A stretch of 64,000 nt of DNA from Bombyx mori. Lineage: Eukaryota > Arthropoda > Insecta > Lepidoptera > Bombycidae. The notes below the pieces were generated by a model. That model was not told where the DNA came from. It saw nothing but the letters and a program-made list of their open reading frames with translations, and did no database searches. The stretch lies in assembly GCF_030269925.1 (NCBI RefSeq), contig NC_085132.1:1448501-1512500 (forward strand). Reading direction: 5' to 3'. Each line of letters starts with the position of its first letter. The stretch's first letter is position 1. This document shows positions 52,156-63,110 of this stretch, in pieces. The position numbers and the translations under genes are program-made.

Positions 52156-52256
52156 TGAAGTCGTCGTGGTCTAAGGGATACGACGTCCGGTGCATTCGTG
52201 TTGAGCGATGCAATGGTGTTCGAATCCTGCAGGCGGGTACCAATTTTTCTAATGCT
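52156..52256 (+). mobile_element. Bm1: Bm1 tRNA-like head only
   Basis: GAAGTCGTCGTGGTCTAAGG and GTGTTCGAATCCTGCAGG, ending after CCAATTTTTCTAATG. A head without a body is unusual, since truncations of SINEs normally remove the 5' side. Confidence 0.8.
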
Positions 52257-52257
52257 T

Positions 52258-52626
52258 CAGTGCTTATTGCCTATAAAGCACGTGACCCGTTCGATGGAGA
52301 TCAGAAATGACCGAAGTATATCCAAATCTCGAAAGACTACTTATCACCGGCAAAGTGGAAGGAAAGAGGCCTAGGGGGCGTAGTCCCATGCGCTGGTCCG
52401 ATCAGATTAAGACGACTTTGGAATCTAGCATCAATGTCGCTATCCACTGCGCGGAGGACAGAAGTGAATGGAGGAACATAGTCCTAACAAAAGTGCTCAG
52501 TAAAGGTCACGACCCTCAGAACTGAGGAATACGACGCACGGAGGATCCAAAACGCACATGCCGCCTTCCACTCAATAGAGACTAGATCAATAGCCGATTA
52601 ACAGGAGGTTGGACACGAACTCCGGA
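52258..52626 (+). repeat. Repeat Y, copy interrupted by an RTE fragment
   Basis: Same sequence as 43640-43795 on both sides of the insertion; TATCCAAA is the junction. Confidence 0.65.
52327..52544 (+). mobile_element. RTE-type LINE 3' fragment with 7-bp duplication
   Basis: Target duplication ATCCAAA at 52320-52326 and 52545-52551. Encodes NLERLLITGKVEGKRPRGRS, MRWSDQIKTTLESSIN and a stop after GHDPQN, the family of 25.9-26.4 kb. Open over 72 codons. The ATG at 52307 belongs to the flanking repeat. Confidence 0.78.
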
Positions 52627-52631
52627 CACGG

Positions 52632-52711
52632 ACTTTAACACGGATTCGAACACCGTTGCATCGCTCAACACGAATGCACCAGACGTCTTATCCTTTAGGC
52701 CGCGACGACTT
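52632..52711 (-). mobile_element. Bm1: Bm1 tRNA-like head only, inverted
   Basis: GATTCGAACACCGTTGCATC through ATCCTTTAGGCCGCGACGAC. With the plus-strand head at 52.16 kb it forms an inverted pair around repeat Y. Confidence 0.8.
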
Positions 52712-52963
52712 AAATTCATAGTTCCTTCTACGTTTTTCGGATAATCGCTCGCACTAAAACCTAGGGCTTAGAATACGGCAGACTGATGCCCAGGGCTATA
52801 GATACCTTGGCAACATTAGCTCGAGAGATAAAGAACTCGGCGCCGAAGCGGTGGTGCTGACGGCTCCTCGGGAAACTTTAACGAATAAAGTTCGGACCGT
52901 GTTAAGGAATTAGGTTCTTCCGCTGACGTGGTCGCGGTTCAAGGCGGAAGAGATCCGCGGTTA
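52712..52963. other. Unassigned DNA
   Basis: Moderately GC-rich near 52790-52960 (CTCGGCGCCGAAGCGGTGG). No ORF recognised. Confidence 0.3.
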
Positions 52964-53341
52964 TTCATATATTGATAAGTGAAGCAAAAAAATTGTACCC
53001 CTTTTTACGAAAATTGCGCGGACGGAGGAGTATGAATTTTCCCAAACTTATAGATAATGTAAAGAAGGAGTGCAGAATGTTAATATTTTTTTTAAATATG
53101 CATAAAAAATACATCAAATAAATAAATAAATAAATTAGTATCGGTTTATTGTCAAACTTTTTGCTTATAGTCTGTAGTCAAATTGAGAATAGATTCAACA
53201 TTGTTTGTCTTTGCAAAAATGTTGCGAAATCTGTGATTATAGAGGTATAATAAATAGTCTTTGACAATAGAATCATAATAGTGTACAAACTTATAATCTC
53301 AATTAATTATTGTGGAATTTTGACTACCGGGAGACCACTAG
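52964..53341 (+). mobile_element. Non-autonomous Helitron (family H1), diverged
   Basis: TTCATATATTGATAAGTGAA, GCGCGGACGGAGGAGTATGA, and 3' end TTTGACTACCGGGAGACCACTAG. Contains (AAAT)n near 53120-53136. Confidence 0.7.
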
Positions 53342-53451
53342 TATGTATCAATTCGCTACCCAAATACGTGTCGGTCATGTTCGCGACCACACACTCGTTA
53401 TACGTAAGAAAGTTTTATATTTTAATTACAAAACTTTGCTAATGAACTTCC

Positions 53452-53612
53452 GCGTACCGGAAGACGTAGCGTGGGTAGGCCTCTTACAAGACGGACCGAC
53501 AACCTATTGAGGTTCGCGGGGATCCGCTGGATGCAAGCAGCGCAGGACCGATCGTTGTGTCGAGTTTGAGGGAGGCCAATGTTCAGTAATGGAGGTCTGT
53601 GGGCTGATAGAA
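53452..53612 (+). mobile_element. RTE-type LINE, 3' end (decayed)
   Basis: TGGGTAGGCCTC, ATCCGCTGGATGCAAGCAGC, GCAGGACCGATCG and GTTCAGTAATGGAGGTCTGTG match the 11.8-kb tail in the opposite orientation. Confidence 0.55.
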
Positions 53613-54300
53613 AAGATGTCCGAAGTATCTGTGTTGTGAAATCTGCGGGCTTAAGTACCCTTCAATAAAAGGACACTTAGCACCATAATATTTCAATTCA
53701 ACAATGTTCTCAATGTCTCAGATATACGGCCACTTACTAACGAGAAATTACCCAAAAATACATAACAATAAATCCTTTACATACACCGCAAGTAACTTAT
53801 ATACACTACACTCACAACTTTGGTTGTTTTAGACGCGTTCGCCGATAGTTTGACCCATACGAGGTTCACAACAAATCGCTAAATAAATTTGGCACTGCAA
53901 TTCGCTTTTAGATTCGACGCGATCATTGAACTCGACGAAGTACAACGTGGCACTTAGCCCATAACATTAGTCCGTTGAGGTTCTGGATCTTTTCGTGGGC
54001 CGCGATTCCAAGAGCTCACAAAGCTATTATAGTCCCAAACCAAACTCCACTTTTCTTGCCGAAAATCGGCCTTGCTCGTTCAAGCTTGTAAACTTGGCTT
54101 TCCAAGCAATACCTCTGTCTTAAATAAAAACTTGTCTATTCATTTCGTGACGTACACTTAAGATGACCACGAGTTGCCCTAGAAAATAATAAAAACTTAT
54201 TAGTGCCAGTGATACATCTAAAAATATTATAGATAACAGTAGCACTACTGTTTTTATCGCAACGCTATGTTAGGTAACTAAGGTATGTTAGGTACTTTCC
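53613..54300. other. Unassigned, with a faint LINE tail
   Basis: 53965-54015 (GTTGAGGTTCTGGATCTTTT, CGTGGGCCGCGATTCC) resembles the Jockey-type 3' UTR block. The rest is unrecognised. Confidence 0.3.
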
Positions 54301-54334
54301 TCATCATAGTCGGTTGCTCTTAGCAGAGCAGTCG

Positions 54335-54582
54335 TGGTCATATGGAATTCTTGCTTATTAAAGCCTTGACAGATGTTTTCCATAGTTTGCGAACCGAGGA
54401 CTGGCGCAAGCACTCGTTAAGTGGGGTTTCAGTAAGGTCTTTCACCTGATCAGTCCAGCGCATGGGGATTCGTTCACGAGATCTCTTACCATTGACCCTA
54501 CCCTGAACAACAAGTTTCTCGATAGGCCGTTTTTTTTTACCTACTTTACGAGACCAAGAAACCGCCACGGCTGCGAACATAT
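54335..54582 (-). mobile_element. RTE-type LINE, 3' end
   Basis: An 80-codon frame encodes RPIEKLVVQGRVNGKRSRER, PMRWTDQVKDLTETPLNECL and KLWKTSVKALIS. A WTDQV-type RTE C terminus from a different subfamily from 25.9 kb. Confidence 0.62.
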
Positions 54583-55130
54583 GCGCTAGTTCAGTTATGG
54601 AAATGTCTTTTTTCTATTAGTGGCAGCCAAACAAATGGTCCTACTATCGCTCGTGAATAGTTAATATTAGAACTGGGTAGTAGGAGAATAGACAGAATGC
54701 TACCAAGAAAGAGTATTCTGAGGTGTAAAAGACAGTTGTAAAAGGACTTGTTCTTGTGCTCTGAGCTGAATGTAAAATCGCTAATCTCTTAGAGCTCAGA
54801 CCATCTCCCCACCGTCCGCATTGTCGTCGTGAAACACTTTGTTTCTCGCGACCGAAGTTATGAGAGTCGAACGTTGTCGGCGGGAACTTTCTGTTGACAT
54901 CAGTTCTCGTGTTCACTGGAATTGTATTTGTTTCGATTTTATTCCATTGGGTTAGGTATTATAAGTTTTGCACTAGTTTCTCTCTTCGGATATCTTTTGA
55001 AAATTGTATTTTCTTGCAGGCCAGAGCTTGTATGGACGATAACCTCTAGTGATTCTCATATATAACGTAGATTGGATCAAAATTTCAGATGAGTCTCACT
55101 GGTGCTTTGAAGTTTTCATCTTGACAAATG
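54583..55130. other. Unassigned DNA
   Basis: The 90-codon minus frame (54644-54916) is unrecognised. Confidence 0.3.
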
Positions 55131-55133
55131 TTG

Positions 55134-55312
55134 CTGGTTTGGGCGTCTTATGAGCGAATTGGTACCACTATCCATATCTGCAGAAAAGCAGTAATGCACT
55201 CAAGTTTGAAGATTGAGTCACTTTTGTACTATAGAACTAAGAGCTAGAACTCATGTTTCAAAGAGTCTACTTAACGCCAGCCAGGATATACTTAGTCTGG
55301 CCATTAATACTG
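55134..55312 (+). mobile_element. Very old Bm1-like SINE
   Basis: GCTGGTTTGGGCGTCTTATG, GGTACCACTATCC, AAAGCAGTAATGCAC and TACTTAACGCCAGCCAGG follow the order of Bm1 body blocks with heavy divergence. Confidence 0.4.
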
Positions 55313-55379
55313 TTTCAAAGGAAAAAAAATTCTATTACAAATAACATTTATTACTTTTACAGTGTGTTAGTCTAATACA

Positions 55380-56185
55380 TAAATATAAAACAATTTAAAG
55401 TATGAAAAGCTTATTCAAAGTGGTCTCCATTGGCTGCAATACAGTCCTTTAAGCGTTGAGGCCAGCTATAAATAGAAGTACGCACTCTTTACATGGGAAA
55501 ATTTTTCACTGCCTGTCATTTTGTTTGTTAAAATGTTGCTCAATTGTAAAAAAAATCTCATCCGTAAACAAAAATTTTCTATGACTTCCCTTTGCGTACC
55601 GCTTTAGTAGCTGTTTCGATTTTACCACCCTATTGTCTTTTAAATTATCAGGTACATATCTAATGAGACATAATGACGCTATAGTCAGCTGGAACTAGTA
55701 TCAAAAGATCCCACTGACCTCGATATAATCGACTTATTAATGCAAAGCCCAACCGTAGTAGTGAATATAGCCAATAAAAGTGATAGATACCCGTGGAAAA
55801 CTGAAAGATACTCCGAAAATTCCTGAAAAAAAACTGTAACATAAGCGGGCACTGACGAGTATTGTTGTTTTTTGTTGTTGTCCCGTCACAGCTAAAAGCA
55901 AATGCTCGTTAAAAACCGCTTTTAAGGAACGTCTTTCCTGCAGAATTTGTAGGGCTGCCCATCATTCGATTTGACGTTGCACGAGTAACACATTTTTAAA
56001 ATACGGAGCCCAATTTTGATTATCGCTGACTATTAGTATTATTGGAAAATATCTTTTCGGGACCTGTATGTGCACGTGGTGTGGCTTTCTCAGCCGTAGC
56101 ACAGTAAGAAATAAACGGCTTAAGGTCATTTAATTTGTCGTATATACGGTAAATTAACGCTCGCATAATTTTTACCGTAGTAACT
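55380..56185 (-). pseudogene. mariner-type transposase relic
   Basis: The minus strand from about 55640 gives LFTDEIFFTIEQHFNKQNDR, then RLNA-like and CIAANGDHFE with a stop near 55417; the last block is a typical mariner C terminus. A second part (55.85-56.18 kb) reads MRALIYRIYDKLNDLK and TAEKATPRAHTGPEK across frames and may be the N terminus. Large deletions and shifts separate them. Unrelated in detail to the 29.2-kb element. Confidence 0.45.
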
Positions 56186-56445
56186 GGCTAGTGGTCGGGT
56201 ATATTATGAGCCCCTACTTACCATCTACGATCCTGGAATTTACCATCTTCGGCCACTGAGTCCCACATATTCCGCGGGCCCCGCTAAGCTTGGACCTCGT
56301 AGAAGGTTCGGACCAGGGCCTAAATTTTTTTGTATTGAAAGCTAGATATTACCGTCCTCCTTTTTTATGCCACGAAGCAGTTGTGGTTTCTTGGATGTAA
56401 TATAACACAACCGATATTTCCGAATTCCGAATCAAGATTGATCAG
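56186..56445. other. Unassigned DNA
   Basis: Nothing recognised. Confidence 0.3.
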
Positions 56446-56660
56446 CAGGGTACCACCACCCTGCCTATTTCTGCCGTGAAGCAGTAATGCGTTTCGGTTT
56501 GAAGGGTGGGGCAGCCGTTGTAACTTACTTGAGACCTTAGAACTTATATATCAAGGTGGGTGTCGCATTTATGTTGTGGATGTCTATGGGCTCCAGTAAC
56601 CACTTAACACCAGGTGGGCTGTGAGCTCGTCCAACCATCAAAGCAATAAAAAAAAAAACC
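56446..56660 (+). mobile_element. Bm1: Bm1 SINE, 3' half
   Basis: GGTACCACCACCCTGCC through CAACCATCAAAGCAATAAAA. Confidence 0.88.
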
Positions 56661-56995
56661 AAATTCAGCTTCTATGGACAAATGGAATACTATCAAACAC
56701 ACTATGAGTTTCTCTACTAGATATCGGAAAACAACTTTTGATATGATAACGTCTTATAAATCAATGATCACCGGCTGCACGCACGAAAAAGTGTCACGTT
56801 CCACCTGAGTCTGAGCGTGCAAGCGAGAGCGTGGAATAAGCGATAGAGAGGCACGATCGGCCCAAGCGTTGGCTTGTGACATATTTACCTCTCTTCCCGC
56901 GTGACGTCATAACGCATAACTATCGTCCATAAGCCAACTTTACAGAGTTGTCTGTAATGGGTTGTCATTCATTTTTTTTGCATAATATTAAGTGA
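56661..56995. other. Unassigned DNA
   Basis: 56770-56910 is relatively GC-rich (GAGCGTGCAAGCGAGAGCG); no ORF. Confidence 0.3.
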
Positions 56996-57183
56996 TAGAG
57001 GGGAAAAGGCCTAGAGGTAGGGGTCCCAAACGATGGTCGGACCAAATAGTGGAGGAACTGGGGATACCTGTCAGCGACGCACTCCACCAAGCTACAAAAC
57101 GAGATCGATGGAGACAGCTGGTTGATGTAATCGAACGGAGTCTCGATCCTCAGCAGTGAGGAACCGACCGAAGAGAGAGAGAA
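56996..57183 (+). mobile_element. RTE-type LINE, 3' end
   Basis: Frame encodes RGKRPRGRGPKRWSDQI, VSDALHQATKRDRWRQLVDV and SLDPQQ with a stop, then a (GA)n-like end GAAGAGAGAGAGAAG. Uninterrupted but only about 55 codons. Confidence 0.68.
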
Positions 57184-57666
57184 GTGATAAGTGTCAACCC
57201 TAACCCCAGCAGCCAGTAACCGCAGGAATATAGTGCTCGCTCACGGGACACGGTCGGAGCCCAAATAAAATAGCTACAGTTGAATTAAACTAGTTAAGTT
57301 ATACGCCGGATGAACGTTAAGTGTTTATTTGTAAGGCGCTCGACTCGGTTCGGTGTTGTTGAATATAAATTATATATTTTTTCTTTAATTAATACAAATT
57401 CACTAGGAAAAACATCCAGATTTTTGTTTGACGTTTTCTTAGGTATTCGCGAGTCGTTGCAAGATTAAAAACACCTTGAGTTTCTTGTTTATTTTTAAGC
57501 ATTTTTGTTGGATAGAGTCGCGTGTACGTATAGTATGTTGACGGTATTATGGCTGATATATTATAGCTAATGAATGAACGGTATGGCAACGTTTAGAGAA
57601 GAACATATACTTGTATGTAGATACATAATAGATCATAATGATACACAAACATATTGGATATACTCT
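57184..57666. other. Unassigned DNA
   Basis: The 66-codon minus frame is unrecognised. Confidence 0.3.
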
Positions 57667-57812
57667 TCTTTTTTTTTTTATTGCTTATATGGGTGGATGA
57701 GCTCACAGCCCACCTGATGTTAAGTGGTTACTGGAGCCCATAGACATCCACAACGTAAATGCGCCACCCACCTTGAGATACAAGTTCTAAGGTCTCAAGT
57801 ATAGTATAGTAA
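57667..57812 (-). mobile_element. Bm1: Bm1 SINE 3' end
   Basis: TTTTTTTTTATTGCTTATAT through AGGTCTCAAGTATAGTATAG. Confidence 0.85.
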
Positions 57813-57907
57813 CTCGTAGCTTATCAAAGGATTATTTATTTCATTCTTCTATCTTAAAACGTCATTTTATAATAATTATAATTTGAATCAAATATGGAAT
57901 ATTCTGA

Positions 57908-58066
57908 TGTTTTTTTTTTGTTATTGCTTAAATGGGTGGACGAGCTCTCGGCCCACTTGGTGTTAAGTGGTTACCGGACATCTACAACGCAAATGACGCT
58001 ACCCACCTTGAGTGGTTCTAAGGTCTCAGTATAGTGCAACGGCTGCCCCACCCTTCAAACCAGGCC
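57908..58066 (-). mobile_element. Bm1: Bm1 SINE 3' end
   Basis: TTTTTTTTGTTATTGCTTAA through GGCTGCCCCACCCTTCAAAC. Confidence 0.83.
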
Positions 58067-58109
58067 AACTGGTTGTTAGATTATATTGGACTTACGTAAC
58101 ATGGCAATA

Positions 58110-58355
58110 GGTCCGGTCACCGTCCTCGTCGAACCCGTCGCTTGCGACGAAGGGCTCGACGAGCGAATTTACCCATAGACACAGCCCACTGAGTTTCTCG
58201 CCGGATCTTCTCAGTGGGTCGCTTTTCCAATCCGGTGGTAATTTCTGCGAAGCACTGCTTTTGCTAGGGCCAGCGTTAGAAACACTTAGGTTTGGGCCCC
58301 GTGAGCTCACCTACACGTTAGGGTGAAGTTGAAATAGCCTCTCTAGGCTGCTGGG
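58110..58355 (+). mobile_element. Jockey-type LINE, 3' end
   Basis: GTCACCGTCCTCGTCGAACC, GACGAGCGAATTTACCC and CTTCTCAGTGGGTCGC match the 341-665 copy; ends near GAAATAGCCTCTCTAGGC without a clear A run. Confidence 0.7.
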
Positions 58356-59141
58356 GTGGGGTGCTTTTCAGGATATTATCAAAATAACCTTTCTACTCAT
58401 ATCAGATCATAAAAAATTTATAACTACTGATACCATGCACCCCACGCTTTTTTTTACAATAAAATCATTTTTACTTACACTATTTTTAATTCAAATTTTA
58501 TAATTTATTTTCTATTTTTTAGTCGGATTTTGTATAAAAGCGTATTCTGTTAGTTTTTTTAAACTATAATTTATTTAATATTTGCTTCGTATATTTTTTT
58601 CTATTGCCCATAACACAAGATAAAAAATCTTACCTTTGAAATGCAAAACTGCAGGTCATTTAAGCTTTAAGATAACACGTTTTCAGATGCAACATTAACT
58701 TTTCTTTACAATAACGAATAATAATAATACTGTGAACCGGAATAATGTCTCGTATTCCGATGATAAGGCGGATTTCTTAGGCGTGAGTCAGTTTAAATCT
58801 CTTAGCGAAGTGAAATAAAGTGTACATTTCTTGGCGGAGTATCCGGGGAATGTTGATTGCAAGAGCCGGATGGAGCGTCGACAGATCCGCGAGCGCACAT
58901 CAAAATTAAAGTTTATTAAACTCATTTTACAAGTTGTACGGGGATTTTAAGCTTAAAGTTAATTTACTTTGCATTTTCGATTCGAATGAAGCTTAGTCGT
59001 TTGGAAACAAGAAAATACGGATTTTTTTATTGCTTTTGACAACCCTACGGTCTACCTAGTAGTGGGTAAGATCACTTGTAGTGCGAATCAGTTAATTGGA
59101 TAAATGTCGAAATTTTTCCACGTTTATAATTTTTGCTATTT
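58356..59141. other. Unassigned AT-rich DNA
   Basis: 59018-59080 may be a diverged Bm1 end (TTTTTTATTGCTTTTGAC, CGGTCTACCTAG). Nothing else recognised. Confidence 0.3.
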
Positions 59142-59519
59142 AAGCTATTGCATAGCTTTTATCGCGGGCTCTGAGCGCGGCGACCGAATCAAGAAATTCC
59201 GTAACGAAAATAAAACCTAACACCCGAACTCTGCCTACCATGTAGCTCGCGCTCAACACATTCACACGTTGCGCTTGTGTAGTGTTTGTGAATAAGCCTT
59301 CGGCGTGACGTCGCACTGCATGCGCATCATGAAAAGTCTGCCCATCTCTCTCTCGCACGGTTTAGCTTATGAGTGTGAAGGGGACAGTTAATGTTTTGCT
59401 TTTGTTAATGTTTATAAATATAGCGTGGTCTTATTTTATTATTATTGTCTAATTATAATTGCATAAATTGATAAAAAATGCTATGCAATAGCTTTACCGC
59501 GGCAGTCCCCGAGTGCGAC
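59142..59519 (-). mobile_element. MITE-like element M1, copy 2 (inverted)
   Basis: AAGCTATTGCATAGC at 59142-59156 and GCTATGCAATAGCTT at 59480-59494, plus TACCGCGGCAGTCCCCGAGT outside the right repeat. Opposite orientation to 5.86-6.26 kb. The frame 59140-59358 is an M1 by-product. Confidence 0.62.
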
Positions 59520-59627
59520 TAGTTTTTTTTTTTTGCTTTTAGCGATCTGAAACGGGACATATATTATAAAATCTTTAATAATGGTTGTTACATTAATTTT
59601 TCGCGTTGCCAATGAAACACAGTTGAT

Positions 59628-59875
59628 ATTTTTTGAAGCGATAACTTCCTATGGGATCGTAAAACGCTTCGTTACGTAACGCGTTACGGCGCCAGTCTGT
59701 CTGCCTTCTCTCTCTCTCACGCATACGGCAGCGATACCGAGAATGTATGAAGCTCCTAACTATTTATATTCAAGAATTGTAACTACGAATAAAATATATT
59801 TTATAATCAATAAAAGATTTTATTTATAAATAACCATTCCTTACATTGTCATATTAATATACATAAAATTTAAGT
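59628..59875 (+). repeat. Unclassified repeat Z, copy 2
   Basis: GCGATAACTTCCTATGGG, CGTTACGTAACGCGTTACGG, CGCCAGTCTGTCTGCC, a (CT)n tract, then AATAAAATATAT and CAATAAAAG, and ACATTGTCATATTAATA. It retains AATAAA-like signals that are deleted in copy 1. Confidence 0.6.
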
Positions 59876-60145
59876 AATAATAACTTTTCTCAAGTTAAAC
59901 AATTTCAATATTAAATAATCCAACTTAGATTAGGTTAAGTTACTGTCTGTCGGGCGCTAGATCCACACATTTGTTTTAACTACTGGTTGTTTGCTACTCT
60001 ATGATCACTAAGATTTTAGATAAAAGCAGCCAGTTGCTTTCACATATTAAGTCGAATTAGAGGTATGGTACCTTCAAAATGTCCATGACGTTTTCCGAGC
60101 GATACCAGAATCGACCATTAGATCATTTTTAGACCATTTTTACTG
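59876..60145. other. Unassigned DNA
   Basis: Nothing recognised. Confidence 0.3.
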
Positions 60146-60257
60146 TCTTTGTAGGCAGACGAGCACACGGCTCACCTAATGGTGAGTGGTTACCGTCGCC
60201 CATGGACTTCAGCAATGACGGGGGCAGAGCCAAGCCGCTGCCTACCGTTAAGTACTT
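60146..60257 (-). mobile_element. LINE 3' tail fragment (VHGRR-type)
   Basis: TTTGTAGGCAGACGAGCACA through GCCCATGGACTTCAGCAATG to CTACCGTTAAGTAC. Confidence 0.68.
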
Positions 60258-60490
60258 TATGTGATTTCACTGAAAAAAATATTTTATAACTCCTACCTAA
60301 TAGTTGCTGTAATTTCATCCGCAGTCAAGCCTTTTTGGGGATAGCTGATAAGCCTAATGACGCAAGACATAAGGTTGAAAATTCAATCGCATTGTATTCC
60401 GGCTCTCACCCCTTAAATTATTCGAAACTCCTGAGGAATTTACGGTAATTTCAAAATTCGTCCGACAACCACCAGAAAATTTACTAGTAG

Positions 60491-60787
60491 TTCCAATGTT
60501 TTTCTTCTTTTTCTCCACCTCATCCCACTAGGTGGGGTCGGCACAGCTAATTTTTCTCTTCCATTTTCTTCTATCAGCCGTCATCTCAACACTCACTCCT
60601 CTCTCTCTCATATCGTCATTCACAGACTCCATCCATGTTTTCTTCGGTCGACCTCTTCCCTCTCTACCTTGCACTACCATTTCCATACGTCTCCTAGTCA
60701 CGTGCATCTTCTCTCTACGCATCACATGTCCATACCACGCTAACCGTCCGCTCCTTAATTTGTTCCTTAGTAGTTCCAATGTTTTTG
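60491..60787 (-). mobile_element. RTE-type LINE, 3' end (GRGRPKKT family), best copy
   Basis: An 83-codon open frame (60528-60779) encodes RNKLRSGRLAWYGHVMRREK, VVQGREGRGRPKKT, ESVNDDMRERGVSVEMTADR and ISCADPT. The RLxWYGHVxRR block is typical of RTE-like C termini. The UTR has CCTAGTGGGATGAGGTGGAG. Confidence 0.72.
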
Positions 60788-61357
60788 TTTGACTTAATAT
60801 GTGTGTACGTACCTACTGTTACTGGTTTGGACTATAAGGATGGGAACCAATAACATCCTAATATATTGTTCACAGTTGTTGAGAAGCTCCCGAAAGCCAA
60901 TAGTACCAATAAAACATTTAAGAGGATACAAATTCTGTATATTTATTCATCTTTCGTCGCTTTTATAGTTTACCGCTCAGAAAAAACAGCTTTTTCGCGT
61001 TCCTGCTAGGATAAAATCTATCGCGGTCAAATTGAAGCTTGCTTGCCTGTGTGTTGAGGGTATTTAAAAAAAAATGTATCGATAGCACGATGTGTAGCTG
61101 ATCCTTTATTACATATTTATTTCTCTAGCTACACGTGATCACGTCCCACATGATGTTAAATTATCACTGGACCAAACCGACTTGAACGTCGCATGAACAG
61201 TTCGCAACAGAAATCTGTTTATTTCTGTTCTTATATGTCTTTTTCGTTATATTTATATACTTGTTAATTTATAAGGAAATTTATCACTCGCAATACGAAT
61301 TACAGCAAACAATGAAGGCATATTATAATTTACGAACGTTTAAATTTTTATTTGCAA
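60788..61357. other. Unassigned DNA
   Basis: Nothing recognised. Confidence 0.3.
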
Positions 61358-61593
61358 CTAGCTGACCCGGCAGACTTCGTAGTGCCTCAATCGATAAATA
61401 AAAAACCTAAACTTTTGTATAAAGTAAAGTTAAAACAAACAAAAGGAATCCGTGCGACGGGGGACACATCAAAGGAAAAACAAAATTGTTTGTTTTTATA
61501 TAATTCCAGCATTTTCATATTTATTCACCTTTTAAACCTTCTCTGGACTTCTACGAATAATTCAAGACCAAAATTAGCCAAATCGGTCCAGCC
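61358..61593 (-). mobile_element. Helitron family H2, 5' end replaced by Bm1
   Basis: CTAGCTGACCCGGCAGAC at 61358 through AATCGGTCCAGCCG, where the sequence switches abruptly to Bm1. The plus-strand frame 61352-61621 is an H2 by-product. Confidence 0.75.
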
Positions 61594-61818
61594 GATGCCT
61601 CTTGTAAGTCCGCGCGTGTAGGTACCACCGCCCTGCCTATATCTGTCGTGAAGCAGTTATGCGTTTCGGTTTGAAGGGTGAGGCAGCCGTTGTAACTATA
61701 CTTAAGACCTTACTTATATCTAAAGGTGGGTGGCGCATTTACGTTGTAGATGTCTATGGGCTCCAGTAACCACTCAACACCAGGTTGGCTGTGAGCTCGT
61801 CTATCCATCTAAGCAATG
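61594..61818 (+). mobile_element. Bm1: Bm1 SINE, 5'-truncated
   Basis: TGCCTCTTGTAAGTCCGCG through TATCCATCTAAGCAATG; no A tail remains. Confidence 0.87.
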
Positions 61819-62503
61819 TATATAGGCTCTGGTCGTACCTACATTCAGGTGGCTCATACCCGACCGCAATGATTAAAAGGAACGTTACAAGATTCACTTT
61901 GGATTGCTCGAATCGCTACCCGCTACATCCATCTTATCTCAAACCGCAGCCCGAGCGGACTCGTAAAAACCGGGTTACGTAAAAACGCTATTTGCAAAAT
62001 ATGAACACCATTAGCGCATTTACTGGTTATTTATGTTGACATATATTCATGATAAAGACAAGTATTTTTTCGTGGAACAGAGATATGATTTAAGCGGATA
62101 TACCATGGTTACTGAAGACCATATACATCAGAATGAGACAACAGGCTACAGTTACAGTTTTGTTGTATAACAACTGTCTTGCTATACGAACCCTAACGCT
62201 GGACTTCTTCACTGAAGAAATAGAGTGGATGGTGGTTGTATCTACCCGTTGTATCTAAATTTTGTTTCCCGCCTTTTATGAGTAGCGCCATCTGGCCTAA
62301 AGTCGAGGAACTACGAGTAATTGCTCGAAAATAAAAATGGAGGGTGAAACGGAAAGGCCGCCTCGGATATTATTGTGGGGAGTTGGTGAACGAAAAATGA
62401 AAGTGATATTCCAAAATAAACTGATTTTTTATTCATAAAATGAATCACTAATGGAATACAGCACTATCCTTACGAGATGAGGGTTCATAAGACCATAGAC
62501 GCC
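61819..62503. other. Unassigned DNA
   Basis: No gene recognised; 62200-62250 has a faint Bm1-like string. Confidence 0.3.
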
Positions 62504-62590
62504 CTACTAATATTATAAACGCGAAAGTTTGTAAAAATGTTTGTATGGATGATTTTTATTACTCTTTCACGCAAAAACTAAACTTTACAA
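62504..62590 (+). mobile_element. Helitron-like 5' fragment
   Basis: CTACTAATATTATAAACGCG, AAAGTTTGT and ACTCTTTCACGCAAAAAC, a common start of short lepidopteran repeats; 3' end not seen. Confidence 0.4.
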
Positions 62591-62745
62591 TAATATAGCT
62601 TACACAGAATAACACACGGACTACATTGCGAATTACCCAAAATATAACGATAAATACCAAGTAAGTTAGAAAAAATCTACTATCTTGTTTTTATAATCAA
62701 TATTGATTATAAAAATAAGATAGCAGATTTTTTTGTTGAGTCTGT

Positions 62746-63110
62746 GCTTATACAGGGTGTCACAGAACTCAACGTCAAGCCGAAACGGGGTGACAGGATT
62801 GATTGTAACCATTATGAGAAAAATCAGAAAAAAAACTATCTCATGCAGTTTGGAAATTATGGGCATTTAAGAAAAACCTAGAAATTGGGTCAAACTGTAA
62901 CCATTTTTCGGTAGTTGTTGTTATTTTTTATTATTTTTGTTCATTTAAACTTTGGAACCGTAGCCCTAAATAACATTTCTAGAACTACAGTGAAAAATAA
63001 TGACACAATTGCCCCAAGTTTTCTAAAATTAAGACTATTTGTTAAACCGTGAATTTAAAATTTTCAATATTGGTCGACTTTGAAAGGCGACTTGAAAAAA
63101 AAGCACTAAA
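62746..63110. repeat. Candidate dispersed repeat starting TACAGGGTGTCACAG
   Basis: TACAGGGTGTCACAGAACTC resembles the outer end of some insect DNA transposons, followed by AT-rich non-coding sequence. No second copy in this window and no matching other end, so this is weak. Confidence 0.25.
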
